Shown in pieces: positions 34,801 through 45,985 of a stretch of DNA of 64,000 bases. The stretch is from Pleodorina starrii. Its lineage: Eukaryota; Chlorophyta; Chlorophyceae; Chlamydomonadales; Volvocaceae. The notes under the pieces are model-generated. The model was given only the letters and a program-made list of their open reading frames with translations, searched no databases and was not told where the DNA came from. Positions within the stretch are counted from its first letter, which is position 1. Every line of letters starts with the position of its first letter. Where the stretch lies: contig BRXU01000029.1 of NCBI GenBank assembly GCA_030267565.1, forward strand, positions 603,001 through 667,000, given 5' to 3'. The translations under genes were made by a program, and so were the position numbers.

Positions 34801-37800
34801 GGACCTGCGCACGCTCTTCTGGACGGTCAACCGGGAGGAGGAGCGCAACATGACGCTTGAGAGCCAGGAGAACAACGACTATGCGTTCATGCGGTGAGGC
34901 TGCTCTAGAGATACCTCGGAGGTTCCGGAGATGTCTGGGAGTCCTTGGGGGGGCACGACGGCGTCAACTTGGCCAGGCCCTTCCGTATGGTGTATGTGTC
35001 TGGCCCCTCTGTCTGGCTAGGTCTTTGTCTTGAGAGTCTGTCTGGCTCGATCTTCGTTATTGTAATTGTAATCGCAAATGTAATCTTCATGGTAATCGTA
35101 ATCTTAATCTTAATCGTATGTATCACCACTAACCCATCCCACCGCCTGCCGCCCTGCCGGCCTGCATCCCCACACCCCCTTCTTATCTCTTGATCCCGTG
35201 CTCAGGTTTGAGTTCATGGAGGCGCTGGTGCGGGCGGCGTTCGGTCGCTACATCACCAGCGGCGCACTGCGCGACGCGTCGGACGCCACTCGGCGACTGA
35301 TGGACGACCTGCGGGCCTCGCTGCCGCCCATTGCCCGACTGGACCCCAACGAATTCAGGTGTGTTGGAAGGGTGGAAAGGGGGGTTTGAAGAGTGAATTT
35401 GGGGGGGGGGGGCCGGGCCCTGGGTGCGGCTGTTCGTGTGCGTGTGTGTCTGTGTGTGCGTTCCCCGGGCGCGACCTTCGTGTCGTCGCAAGTTGCTTAC
35501 CGCAGTCTACGGGGGAGGGAGGGGGGGGGGGAGTAAGGAATGCAGATGCCGCGGTCAGTACGGGGGAGATGAGATTGACGTGTGCGTGTGTGTGTGCGTT
35601 TTGCGTAAAACCCTAAAACCCTCCTGCCCCCCCTTCCCCCCATCCCCCTCCCCCCATTCCCCGTTCCCCCCGCCCCCCCGTGTGTGTGTATGTGTGCAGA
35701 CGCACCCGGCTGTACACCGCGGAGATGGAGGTGGCTGTCGTACACAATCTGGAGCTGCTCACCGCCTCGTTCAAACTGTACAAGGTGAGGTGCGCCGCCG
35801 GGCCGCTGCTGCTGCTTCCATGCTGCATTGCCTTGCACGTTCTGCGTGTTGCGCGTGTTGCGCGTTGCGACTGTTGCGTGTTGCGTTCATTTTGGACGAA
35901 GCTGGTCGACCACCTGAGACCATCTGACCCCCTTCGCGCAGCTAATCGTACACCGTTGCTCGCGGCTTATTTCACCTGGTCATTAGCTCACACCTTCACG
36001 GCAGCTTACCAACCCCAAGGCACCGTTGTTTAATATGGCATGCACCCTTTGTTATACGTCCTCCGCTGGCCCGCTCTCCTCTCCTCGCCCCGCCCCGCCC
36101 CGCCCCGCCCCGCCCCGCCCCGCCCCGCCCCGCCCCGCCCCGCCCCGCCCCGCCCCGCCCCGCCCCGCCCCGCCCCGCCCCGCCCCGCCCCGCCCCGCCC
36201 CGCCCCGCCCCGCCCCGCCCCGCCCCGCCCCGCCCCACCCCACCCCACCCCACCCCGCCCCACCCCGCCCCGCCCCCACCCCCACAGGCTCGCGACCGCG
36301 CCAAGTACCTCAGTATCGACCACTGGATGTCATTCCTGGAGACTAACAAACTCCTGGCGCCGCACATGGGGGGTGAGATATAGATAGCGGTAAAGGGTCG
36401 CTGATCGGGCCGCCCGGACGCATGCAATGCAATGGGGGTGGGAGGGTTGAGTGGATGGGTGGCGGAAACGAGTGTCCATTTGCGTCGGGTTTCTGTGTGT
36501 GTGTGTATGGCTGATGGGAGTTCGCGCGGGAGGAGAGGGCATGGTCGCAACGCGCTAACCGCCGGCCGCCAACCGCTCCCAACTGCTCCCAACTGCCAAC
36601 CACCTCCGCAGGCATAAGCCCCACTGAGGCTCAACTGATGTTCGCTTGGAGCCAGATGGTGGTGGTGGACGAGCTCAAGCTGCGCAGGAGGGCGGTCGGC
36701 CTGCAGGTTCGTGTGTGTATATGTGCGTGTGTGTGTGTATGTGTGGGGGGGGCGGCGGGGGCAGGGGAAGCGTGTGCGTGTGTGTGTGTGGGAGAAAGAG
36801 ACTGTGTTGGTGATGAAGGACAGTGTGTAATCAGGTAAAAACAACAACAACTACACATTTGATTGGACCGCGTGTCGAGTAGAGCAAGCAACATTGTGTG
36901 GTAAATGCGTGTGTCTGTGTCTCCTGTGTCTCCTGTGTAATTGTACGACGTTGGCAGCCCTGTTTCTAGACAGGCGCTTTGATCTCGGCCTTGCTGTGGG
37001 GCCTCGGGTAATACGCTGCGGTTCGAAATCTTAAGCCCGTTTTACCCCCCGTGTTACCCTCCTCGCCTCCTCTCCCTCCCTCGCCTCGCCTGCTCTTCCC
37101 CCCCCTCTCCCCCACCCCTTCCCTCTACTCAGCTGTGGGACTTTGTGGAGGCAGTCGCTCGGCTGTCTGAGCGCGTGTCCCTCCCCCCCACCGATGAGAT
37201 GGACAAGTGGATGTTGTACAACCTCAACATCGGCAGACACACGCCGCTGCCTCCGGGGCACACGCGCGTGTGGACATACTGCAATGCGCTGGCGACGGGT
37301 GGGTGGCAGGGTGCGGGTGCGGGTGGGTGGGTGGGTGGGGGTAAAAGGGAGATACAGCAGCGGAGACGGAGACGGCTTAAGAGCGAACGGGCCCGGAACC
37401 CGAAGGCAATACTTACCGAACATGGGTGGGTGGGTGGCTGCCGGGTAAGAGTGCAAGGGGTGGGGGAGGGGAGATGAGGGAGAGAAATGGGGATGTGGGA
37501 AGCGGGTGTAACGATGGGACAGGGGACATGGGGTCAGGGAACACGGGGACAGACGACTGTGGCGTCTTGCAACCCTCACCCTCGCTGCCCCTCCCCCCGT
37601 GCGGCCCCCCGTGCCGCCCCCCCCCCCGCCCCCCTTCCTGTCAGGCCGCGGCGGCCCCGGTTTGGATCGGCGCGCCTCGGGTCGCGACCTCCCCTCCGCC
37701 CCCACCCCCAGCCGCCCCCTAGCCTCCAAGTTCCGTCTGCTGATGGAGTATCTGGCTGGCTCTCTGGCGGTTGCCTGGGGGGGCGCCAACAGCCACGAGA

Positions 37801-37859
37801 CGGCGCAGTCCATGATGAGGACTGCGAACATGTTGTGTGGGGGGGTGGAGCTGGCGTGA
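22829..37859 (+). CDS. Large low-complexity protein with two C-terminal degenerate EF-hand-like helical modules
   Basis: Exons: 22829-23050 (tentative, weak donor GTGGAT), 23811-24263, 24942-25055, 25575-26569 (or to 26524), 27229-27544, 27988-28219, 28419-29290, 30405-30665, 30911-31059, 32606-32804, 33259-33410, 33848-33956, 34220-34893, 35206-35358, 35700-35784, 36288-36372, 36612-36706, 37133-37298 and 37645-37859. All phases agree, and the joined frame (5,547 nt) ends at TGA 37857-37859, giving about 1,848 residues. The N-terminal two-thirds is Ser/Gly/Ala/Pro-rich with SP(K/R) repeats (28.74-28.91 kb), an acidic stretch and a charged helix ([20 protein letters not shown]). The folded part begins around 30.9 kb and runs to the end. 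Ala homopolymers interrupt exon 34220-34893. I recognise no named family; a cytoskeletal or ciliary role would be speculation. Confidence 0.7.
26930..27205. repeat. (TTTCCCC)-type pyrimidine array
   Basis: Degenerate units of CCTTTCCCCTTACCCT and TTTCCCC lie in the intron before exon 27229. The transcript strand is pyrimidine-rich here, unlike the purine-rich arrays at 31 kb. Confidence 0.9.
31066..32235. repeat. Giant GGGGA pentamer / GGGGAGA heptamer array
   Basis: GGGGA pentamers (31066-31245) pass into about 130 heptamers GGGGAGA (31261-32180), then pentamers again to ~32235. A few units vary by one base (near 31640, 31669, 31862, 32004, 32141). The array fills most of the intron between exons 31059 and 32606. 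All long frames here (GERGEGR or LPSPLSP) are repeat translations. Confidence 0.97.
35609..35620. repeat. Telomere-like CCCTAAAACCCT
   Basis: One and a half copies of the CCCTAAAA unit, preceded by TAAAA, lie in the intron between exons 35358 and 35700. Confidence 0.4.
36082..36285. repeat. CCCCG pentamer array
   Basis: About 35 copies of CGCCC grade into CACCC at the 3' end, ending in the polypyrimidine tract of the acceptor of exon 36288. The transcript strand is C-rich; the template strand carries GGGCG. Confidence 0.97.
37341..37400 (+). repeat. Dispersed repeat copy, GTAAAA...GATACAGCAGCGGAGAC family
   Basis: The longest well-preserved copy, ending in GCGAACGGGCCCGGAACC. It lies in the last intron of the plus-strand gene. 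Further copies are at 6591-6616, 32266-32312 and 37929-37997. Confidence 0.7.
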
Positions 37860-40685
37860 AGGGAGGGAGGGAGGGAGAGGGAGAGGGGAGGGGAGGGAGG
37901 AGGGAGGGGAGAAAGGGGCGGAGGGAGGGTAAAAAAAGAGATAACGCAGCGAATAAAGGGACGGAAATGGCGGAAGCGAACGGACCCGGAACCGGGGGGG
38001 AAAGGGAGGGGCGGGAAGGGAGGGAGGGAGGGAGGAGGTGGGGTGGTGGGGTGGTGGATGTGGAGGGAGGCGGTGGGTGGCTGAATGAAGGTGGGCGGGT
38101 GCGGCTTGGATTGGATGCAGGGGGGGGGGTGGAGGGCAGATGGGGCCGCGGGGGCGGTGACTGGAGGCAGGAAGGGTGTGGGGGGGAGGGGCCGGTGTGT
38201 TTGGAACACGGCGGGAAAGGGGCCTCTGATGCGCGGCTTTGGAATGAAGGAAGCGGCTCGGGGCGATGTACAGGGAGCGCTGCTGCACCACACCACGTGT
38301 ACTGCACGCTTGCACGGAACTGTCGTACTGTAGTACGAGGTATTTCACTCTTCTCTGTCTGAAGAAATGGAATGGAAAAGCACGCGGTGGCAGTTGGGGC
38401 GCGCGGGCGCGAAGCGCGCTCCTCCCCGCACGCCTCGATGCTGTACATACGGACGTAACGTGGGGCGGTCAGGCATGGAATGCGGCGTTTTGGATTTGGG
38501 AACGGACGTAGCGCGTTTGGAGACATGAGCTGCATTTGGGGGGGGGGGCGGGGGGCGGGGGCGGCGGGAGGCGAGGTTGCAGGGGCCGGGGTCTGGCTGG
38601 AAGGCTTCCCCTTCCCAGCCATATGAATGAATGAATGGGGGTCGCTGGCGGACAACCAAAGCGCATTTCCGTACTAGTGTCGGTACGACGGCGTTTTAGC
38701 TTCTTAAAAACCAGTGCCTCGTCGTTCCGCAGTTGGTTGGGGGGTTGATTGATTGTCTTGATGTGTTGATTCCCAGCTTCCCTACCCCGGATAGATATGT
38801 GCTCCGGCCTCACGTCCTCCGGGCTCCGGTCTATACGTGGATAATCCCCCTGATAAGTGACGAGCGACACTTTATTTCACTTCACGACTTGGTTGTTGCC
38901 GCGTGCACGCTGCATGTGTTGTCGTAATCGTCGTATTCTTTTGAGCGCGCGGTCCTGCGCGGCAAGCATCTCGCACAACTGCTCCGTGTGTGTGTGGTTT
39001 TGGGTGTGGATGTCGTACGGTACGTAGGAAGGCACGATCAATTAGTAAGGTGACGGGGCGATCATTACGTGCACCGAAACCTACCATTTGTCCGGCAGGG
39101 GTGCGTTATCAATTTGTCTGACGCGGTATGATACGTGATACGGTACGATGCGGAACCGCAACAGCGCGATTTGCAGTACGACGTGCGGTTGCAGAATTCG
39201 GTTATTGGGGGATGGTCGTCCGGGCGCGGGGTACGGCGTGCGATACGGCAGTACGACGTATTTTGAATTCCGCGTCCGGGTAGCTATAGGCGAGCGGGTG
39301 AAAGAGGGGTTGGGGATTTTCAGGGGGCCCAAGAAAACAAATGCGTGATGTGCCTGCGCACGTACGTCCCCACCCCGCCCCGCCCCGCCCCGCCCGCCCC
39401 GCCGCGAGATCTTAGGGTTAGAGTACGGCACGGCCCGGCAGCGCGGCGTGTCATCTATCCGATGGGGATTCTGCGATGCATGATCGAGGATTGCGAATGG
39501 ATGAATGAATGAACTGTTGAGTAGCAATGGACCGGAAAGGAAGGATCCTGTATTTCGTTTTCAGGTGCATGCCCGGGCAAGGCCGCATGTTTGTGTCATC
39601 GATGGAAGGGTGTTTTGAGGCGGCCCATACGTGCAGTCGTTATGGCGGTGAGTGGGTGGACGAGAGCAAGGTTGGCGGGTAGTGCTGCGCTTGCGCGCCG
39701 CCGCCGCCGGCTGACTGGCTGGAAACCTGGAGTACCGGTATATGCGTATACTCAATGGCTGCAGTGTTGAGGTCCCAGTCAGGTCGCCCCGTTCAATTCA
39801 GGGCAGGGGCGGCGGGAGGGGGGGTGTCCGCCGCTAGATGGGGCCCTCATATATATGTACATAGTAGTGCACTATTCGGACTTTCCCCTGGGACTTACGT
39901 ATTATTAATGGTTGCAACTCAAAGATCCCGACCTTGGGTAAGCAAGAGAATGCCAGCGCAACACGTTCGTCGACCGTGATATTGTCGTACAAAACCCCAA
40001 GGATGTCCCTGAATGACCAAGCTCGTGAGTCACACCCTGTATGTAGAACTGTTGGCATCCGTACATGTACATGCCTTGCGTTCAAGTGCTCGGGCGGGCG
40101 CGGTTTGGCGACGAAGAACAAAAAGGCGAGATGGCAGCGTTGTCTCTAAAAATCCAAGCGAGGGCGGAGAAGTGCATTGCATGTCCCGCGCGGCGGCAGG
40201 GGCTGGCAGGGGCTGGCCGCAGCGCGTGCGATGCCGTGCGGAGGGCCCAGCGCGACAGGGCCGTGCGAAAGGGACCATTTCAATAGGACAACAGCATCCG
40301 CACAGTGTTGACCGTAAGGAAGTTAACTGTTCCCATAGTGGCCAAGCCTCGAGTACAACGTCGGGCCGTCTGCGTGGGCCGTCGAAGGGTCATTGGAGCC
40401 GAATGACGTTGGCAGCGCAGCCACAGCCCTCGAGCCTCCCGATTCCCAACATCATGCGTTTGAAGGAAATAATTTGTTTAATTTATTATTTTTGGGCGGG
40501 GCCCCAGCGCGAAGCGCCCAGGGGGGCCCCGCCCTGTCGCCGTAGCGCCTCTAGCGTAGCTAGAGAAGCGGAGGCCTTACCCCACTGGAATGGTGTCCGT
40601 CCGTTCCCGGAGCAATCGAAGATTGCGGAGGGATACGACCCCATAATTGTGCGTCAGTGATCCGTCCGCCGTCACACGTCAAGTC
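37860..40685. other. Intergenic region without a supported gene
   Basis: I find no convincing exon. The stretch holds a copy of the GTAAAAAGAAGATACC repeat family (37929-37997), a reverse copy of the TTATCCACGTATAGG family (38821-38850), a short CCCCG run (39370-39400), and at 40490-40580 an AT-rich tract followed by two GC-rich inverted repeats. I saw no TGTAA near the stop of the upstream gene. Confidence 0.4.
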
Positions 40686-40686
40686 G

Positions 40687-41398
40687 TGCGCTCTGGGAAT
40701 TGGCATCCATAAGTTTTCAGGAGATTGCATTCGCTATTGTTAGCGCCAAGTTTCCGACTCGGAGGAGCGTGCGTGGCTGTGCAAAGTGGGCGACAAGTGT
40801 CCATGGCAAGTCGACTTTGCAGCGCGCGCCGCCAAAAGGCCCCGAAAATTAGCCTTTCGATAACGGGTTTTCCAGGTATCATATGACATGAAATTCTGGG
40901 TGGGAAAGAAGCGCGCTTGCAAAAGTAGTGGACTCGCGCAACCGTGGACCCGACTCGTGCGAACCCGTAACGGCTACCTAAGAACATAATATATTAAAAG
41001 GAAACACCATATAGAATTGAAGGATGCAAATTACGAACCGGAAAGCAAGCGGGTGGGACAAGAGTACAACTACCGGGAAGACATAGTTGTGCACCTGGGG
41101 CACATAGTGCGCTCTGGGCTTTGGCAGCCAGAAGTTTTCAGGAGATTGCATTCGCTATTGTTAGAGCCAAGTTTCCGAGTCGGAGGAGCGTGCGCGGCTT
41201 TGCAAAGTGGGCGACAATGTCCATGGCAAGTCGACTATGCAGCGCGCGCCGCCAAAAGGCCCCGAAAAGTGGCCGTTCATAAAGTCAGCGGTAAAGGTAT
41301 CGTATGACATCAAATTCTCGGTGAGAAAGAGGCGCGCTTGCAAAAGTGGGCTCGCGCGACCCGGTCTGCATGCGGTCTGCACCTGCGTGGTCAGTGTG
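40687..41398. repeat. Two tandem copies of a ~300-400-bp satellite segment
   Basis: Copy 1 begins at 40687 (GTGCGCTCTGGGAATTGGCA) and copy 2 at 41107 (GTGCGCTCTGGGCTTTGGCA). They share long stretches, including AGTTTTCAGGAGATTGCATT and CGCGCCGCCAAAAGGCCCCG, at roughly 90% identity by eye. A third, partial copy (the 3' portion) lies at about 43290-43455. Confidence 0.85.
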
Positions 41399-44210
41399 TG
41401 AGAGTGTGTGTGAGAGTGTGTGATTGTTTAGGTGTGTGAGTGAGTGTGTGCATGAGTGTGTGAGTGTGAGTGTGTGAGTGTGAGTGTGTGAGTGTGTGTG
41501 AGTGAGTTAGTATGAGTGTGTGAGAGTAAGTGAGAGTGTGAGTGAGTGTATGTGTGTGTGAGTGTGAGTGTGTGCGTGTGAGTGTGTGCGTGTGAAAGTG
41601 TATGTTAGTGTGTGACGTTACAGACCGGGCCCTTACGCTGGCCAGGGGCTGCTAACCCAGCCCCGACGGAAAGACCGCCTAAGCACTCTCCCCCTTGCGG
41701 TGGGAGAAGGGCGTGAGGGGCCGCTACCCCCTCCTGCTCGACGCAGAGCTGGCTGCGTCGTACACCCCATATACGGGTGTACGGTGCAGCGGCTCCCCAA
41801 AGGCTTGAGCTCAAATCCTGCCTTATACGGCAGCTGGGCCCTTCGTCCTTCGTGCTGGGCCCTTCGTGCGTGTGTGTGCGAGTGGGTGTGTGTTCGTGTG
41901 TGCGAGTGGGTGTGACTGCTTGTAAGTGCGTGTGAATGCGTGAGTGCGGGTGAGTGCGTGTGAGTGCATGTGAGTGCGTGTGAGTGTGTGCGAGTGCGTG
42001 TGAGTGCGTGCGTGTGAGTGCGTGTGAGAGCGTGTGAGAGCGTGTTAGTGCGTGTGAGTGCGTGTTAGTATGTGGAGTGCGTGTGAGTGCGTTTGACTGC
42101 GTGTGAGTACGTGTGAGTGCGTTAGACTGCGTGTGAATGCGTGTGAGTGCGGGTGACTGCATGTGAGTGCGTGTGAGTGCGTGTGAGAGTGTGCGAGTGC
42201 GTGTGCATGCGTGAGAGGGTGTGTGCGTGCGTGAGAGAGTGTGTGAGTGTGTGAGAGAGTGTGTGAGTACGTGTGAGCGCGTGTGAGTACGTGTGAGTGC
42301 GTGTGAGTGCATGTGAGTGCGTGTGAGTGCGTGTAAGTACGTGTGAGTGCGTGTGAGTGTGTGTGAGTGCGTGCGAGTGCGTGTGAGTGCATGTGAGTGC
42401 GTGTGAGTGCATGTGAGTGCGTGTGAGTGCGTGTGAGTGCGTGTGAGTGCGTGTGGGTGCGTGTGAGCGCGTGTGAGTGCGTGCAAGTGTGCGTGTGTGT
42501 GCGATTGGGTGTGTGTGCGTGTGTGCGAGTGGGTGTGACTGCATGTGAGTGCGTGTGAGCGCATGCGAGTGCGTGTGAGTGCGTGCGAGTGTGTGTGAGA
42601 GCATGTAAGTGCGTGTGAGTGCGTGTGAGTGTGTGTGAGTGCATGCGAGTGCGTGTGAGTGCGTGTGACTGCGTGAGAGTGCGTGTGACTGCGTGTGAGT
42701 GCATGTGAGTGCGTGTGAGTGCATGTGAGTGCATGCGAGTGCGTGTGAGTGCATGTGAGTGGGTGCGACTGCATGTGACAGCGTGTGAGCGCATGTCAGT
42801 GCGTGTGAATACGTGCGAGTGCGTGTGAGTGCGTGTGAGTGCATGTGAGTGCGTGTGAGCGCGTATGAGTGTGTGTGAATGCATGTGAGTGCGTGTGATT
42901 GCGTGTCAATGCGTGTGAGTGCGTGTGTGCGTGCATGACTGCATGAGTGCGTGAGTGTGTATGTAAGTGCATGAGTGCGTAAGTGCATGAGTGCGTGAAT
43001 GTGCGGGAGTGCGTGAATGTGCGGGAGTGCGTGATTGTGCGGGAGTGCGTGAATGTGCGGGAGTGCGTGAATGTGCGGGAGTGCGTGATTGTGCGGGAGT
43101 GCGTGAATGTGCGGGAGTGCGTGAATGTGCGGGAGTGCGTGAATGCTATGTGCGGGAGTGCGTGAATGTGCGGGAGTGCGTGAATGTGCAGGAGTGCGTG
43201 AATGTGCGGGAGTGCGTGAATGTGCGGGAGTGCGTGAATGTGCGGGAGTGAGGGAGTGCGTGAATGCGAGAGTGAGGGAGTGAGGGAGTGAAACCGTGGA
43301 CCTGACTCGTGCGAACCAGCCAAGTAATGGCGACCTAAGAACAAAAGATACAAAAAGCAAACACCATATAGTATAAAAGGATGCAAATTACGAGCCGGAA
43401 AGCAAGCGGGTGGGACAAGAGTACAACTACCGGGTAGACATAGTTTTGCACCTGGTCAGTGTGTGCGTGTGTGCGTGAGTGTGTGAGTGTGTGAGTGTGT
43501 GAGTGCGTGAGTGCGTGTGTGCGTGCGTGAGTGCATGGGTGCGTGAGTTTATGAGTGCATGAGTGCATGACTGCATGAGTGCATAAGTGCATGAGTGCGT
43601 GAATGTGCGGGAGTGCGTGAATGTGCGGGAGTGCGTGAATGTGCGGGAGTGCGTGAATGTGCGGGAGTGCGTGAATGTGCGGGAATGCGTGAATGTGCGG
43701 GAGTGCGTGAATGTGCGGGAGTGCGTGAATGTGCGGGAGTGTGTGAATGTGCGGGAGTGCGTGAATGTGTGGGAGTGCGTGAATGTGCGGGAGTGCGTGA
43801 TTGTGCGGGAGTGCGTGAACGTGCGGGAGTGCGTGAATGTGCGGGAGTGAGGGAGTGCGTGAATGCGAGAGTGAGGGAGTGAGGGAGTGAGGGAGTGAGG
43901 GAGTGAGGGAGTGAGGGAGTGCATGTGAGTGTGTGTTAGTACATGGACTGCATGTGAGTGCGTTTGACTGTGTGTGAGTACGTGTGAGTGCGTTAGACTG
44001 CGTGTGAATGCGTGAATGCGTGTCAGTGTGGGTGACTGCATGTGAGTGCGTTTGAGTGCATGTGAGTGCGTGTGAGTGCGCGTGAGTGCATGTGACTGCA
44101 TGAGAGTGCGTGTGAGTGTGTGTGACTGCATGAGAGTGCGTGTGAGTGCGTGTGAGTGCGTGTGTGTGTGTGAGTGCGTGTGTGTGTGTGAGTGTGTGTG
44201 TGTGGGGGGG
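41398..44210. repeat. GTGAGTGC-type minisatellite with 18-bp subarrays
   Basis: Long arrays of degenerate 6-10-bp units (GTGTGAGTGC) include two blocks of an 18-bp unit GAATGTGCGGGAGTGCGT (about 43000-43250 and 43600-43850). The array is interrupted by a non-repetitive island at 41615-41868 and by a partial satellite copy at 43290-43455. Frames reading HSHALTRTHT on the minus strand are translations of the repeat. Confidence 0.95.
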
Positions 44211-44639
44211 GAGGAAGTGTGTGACTGTCGCTCCGTACGCTCCGCCCACCCTCCTTCTTCTTCACAAAAAAATTGCTCCGGGCAATGAAGCGAAGCTTCA
44301 TGGGTCATGTCCGTCCGTCCGTCCGATGTAATGCCTTTTTTTGGGCTTTTCGCTTTTCGTTTCGGCATTTCTCATCGCAAATTGCATTCTGTATTGCAAG
44401 ATATGCATCCGTACGCATGTTCATGCATGTTTAAGTTTGTGCTAGTTTCCGCTGATCGCGGCCGAAGTCGCATCAACGCCTTCGCGCCCGGAAATCATCG
44501 CAATCGCTGTCAAAATAATTAAAATGGAATTGTGACATGGCGGCGCGGTGTGAATTGTATTGCTATCGTGAAGTAGAATTGCTCGGCTCCGAAACCCCGA
44601 CGTGTAAAGTGCGTATAATTTTTTTGCGTCGCGGAATTA

Positions 44640-45985
44640 CGTAGGATGCTGTATAGCATAGCGTTGCGTAGCGGAACGTAGCGTAGCGTAGCGTAGCGTA
44701 GCGTTGCGTTGCATAGCGTAGGAATGTCTAACTCCGATATCATAAGAGTTAGACTTGTCAAAGTTAGTTGCCTTAAAGTCGCGTAGTCGGCGATTAAAGT
44801 CGTGCGCGCCTGTGCAGCGCTCCGCTACGTTCTGCTGTGCTTTGCTGTGCTGTCGCTCGCTCACTCGCTCGCTCACTCGCTCGCTCACTCGCTCGCTCGC
44901 TCGCTCGCTCGCTCATTCGTTCACTCGCTCGTTCGGACGCTCGCTCGTTCGGACGCTCGTTCGCTCACTCGCTCGTTCGCACGCTCGTTCGCTCGCTCGC
45001 TCGGTTTGATCACCAGGAATCGCTTACAGCAAGTCGGCAATTTAAGTCGCGCGCTCCTGCGCTACACTCCGCTCAGTTCGACTGCGCTTCGCTACGCTGT
45101 CGCTTGCTCGTTCGCTCGCTCGGTTTCATCGCTTAAACGCAAGTCACACCTGCTCCGCTGCACTCGGCTGCACTTGGCTCAAAGTTAGTCGCCACTCGTC
45201 GCGGCTCGTCGCCGCTCGCGTCGTTGCCGCTCCTTATTCGGCGCCGCTCGCCGCCGTTCGTCGTCGCCGTCGTCACCGCTCCGCTGTGTTGCGCTATGCT
45301 CGGCTATGCTGCGCTCTGCTGCACTCGGCTACATTCCGCTCCGCTGCGCTCGGCTAGCGTCGCGAAGCATAGTGCAGCACAGCGTGCACGATCGCATTTT
45401 CGTTCGGAGTGTATGTAGCCTACCGACCGTAGCGTTTCGTAGCGGAGCGTAGACTAGCATAGTGAATCGTAGCGTAGCGTAGCATAGCGTAGCGTAGCGC
45501 ATCGTAACGGAGCATAGCGTGTCGCGTCGCATCGCTTCGTAGCGGATCGTAATGGAGCATAGCGGAGTGTAGTGTGGAGCATAGCGGAGCGTAGCATAGC
45601 GTCACGTTGCATACCATAGCATAGCGTAGCGTAGCGTAGCGTAGTGTAGCATAGCATAGTGTAGTGTAGCGTAGCGTAGCGTAGCATAGTGTAGCATAGT
45701 GTAGCGTAGCATAGCGTAACGTAGCGTAGTGTAGCATAGCATAGTGTTGCGTTGCATAGTGTTGCGTACCGCATCGTAATGGAACGCGACGCGTCGCGTC
45801 GCATCGCGTCATGTAGCCTAGCGTTGCGTAGTGTAGCGGATCGTAATGGAGCATTGTGGAGCGTAACGAAGCATGCATCGCGTCGCATCGTGTCTCGTCG
45901 CGTCGCGTCGCATCGCGTCCCGTCGTGTCGCGTCGTGTCGCATCGCGTCGCGTCGCGTCGCGTCGCGTCCCGTCCGCATCCGCAA
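44640..45985. repeat. 5-bp-periodic arrays: GCGTA, CGCTC, CGTCG
   Basis: Successive domains carry GCGTA (44650-44730), CTCGCTCACTCG (44855-45005), GCGTAGCATA (45425-45780) and CGTCGCATCG (45885-45970). The region also contains isolated TGCGCT/CGCTCCGCT words. No coding potential is apparent. Confidence 0.9.

Larger units (their letters stand above)
33848..37859 (+). other. Two related helical modules in the plus-strand gene
   Basis: Module 1 (34220-35358) reads in order: [13 protein letters not shown], an Ala-rich loop, [29 protein letters not shown], and [15 protein letters not shown]. Module 2 (35700-37298) reads: [42 protein letters not shown], and [15 protein letters not shown]. The spacing and pattern match: an aromatic helix, a W-centred 'L..D.W..F' helix, then T/V-x-x-x-L...F, then F-x-E-A-[VL]-x-R. 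The patterns look like EF-hand pairs without calcium-binding loops. This is visible sequence symmetry; the fold is inferred. Confidence 0.5.

Noticed and set aside
36052..36850. [10 protein letters not shown] / GGAGRGGAG frames
   Set aside because: Translation of the CCCCG array inside an intron of the plus-strand gene.
42983..43882. 18-bp units as a possible CRISPR-like array
   Set aside because: Units are directly adjacent with no spacers; the host is eukaryotic.
41605..44368. Long minus-strand frames rich in HSHALTRTH
   Set aside because: Direct translation of the GTGAGTGC minisatellite; the periodicity is in DNA and extends through all frames.
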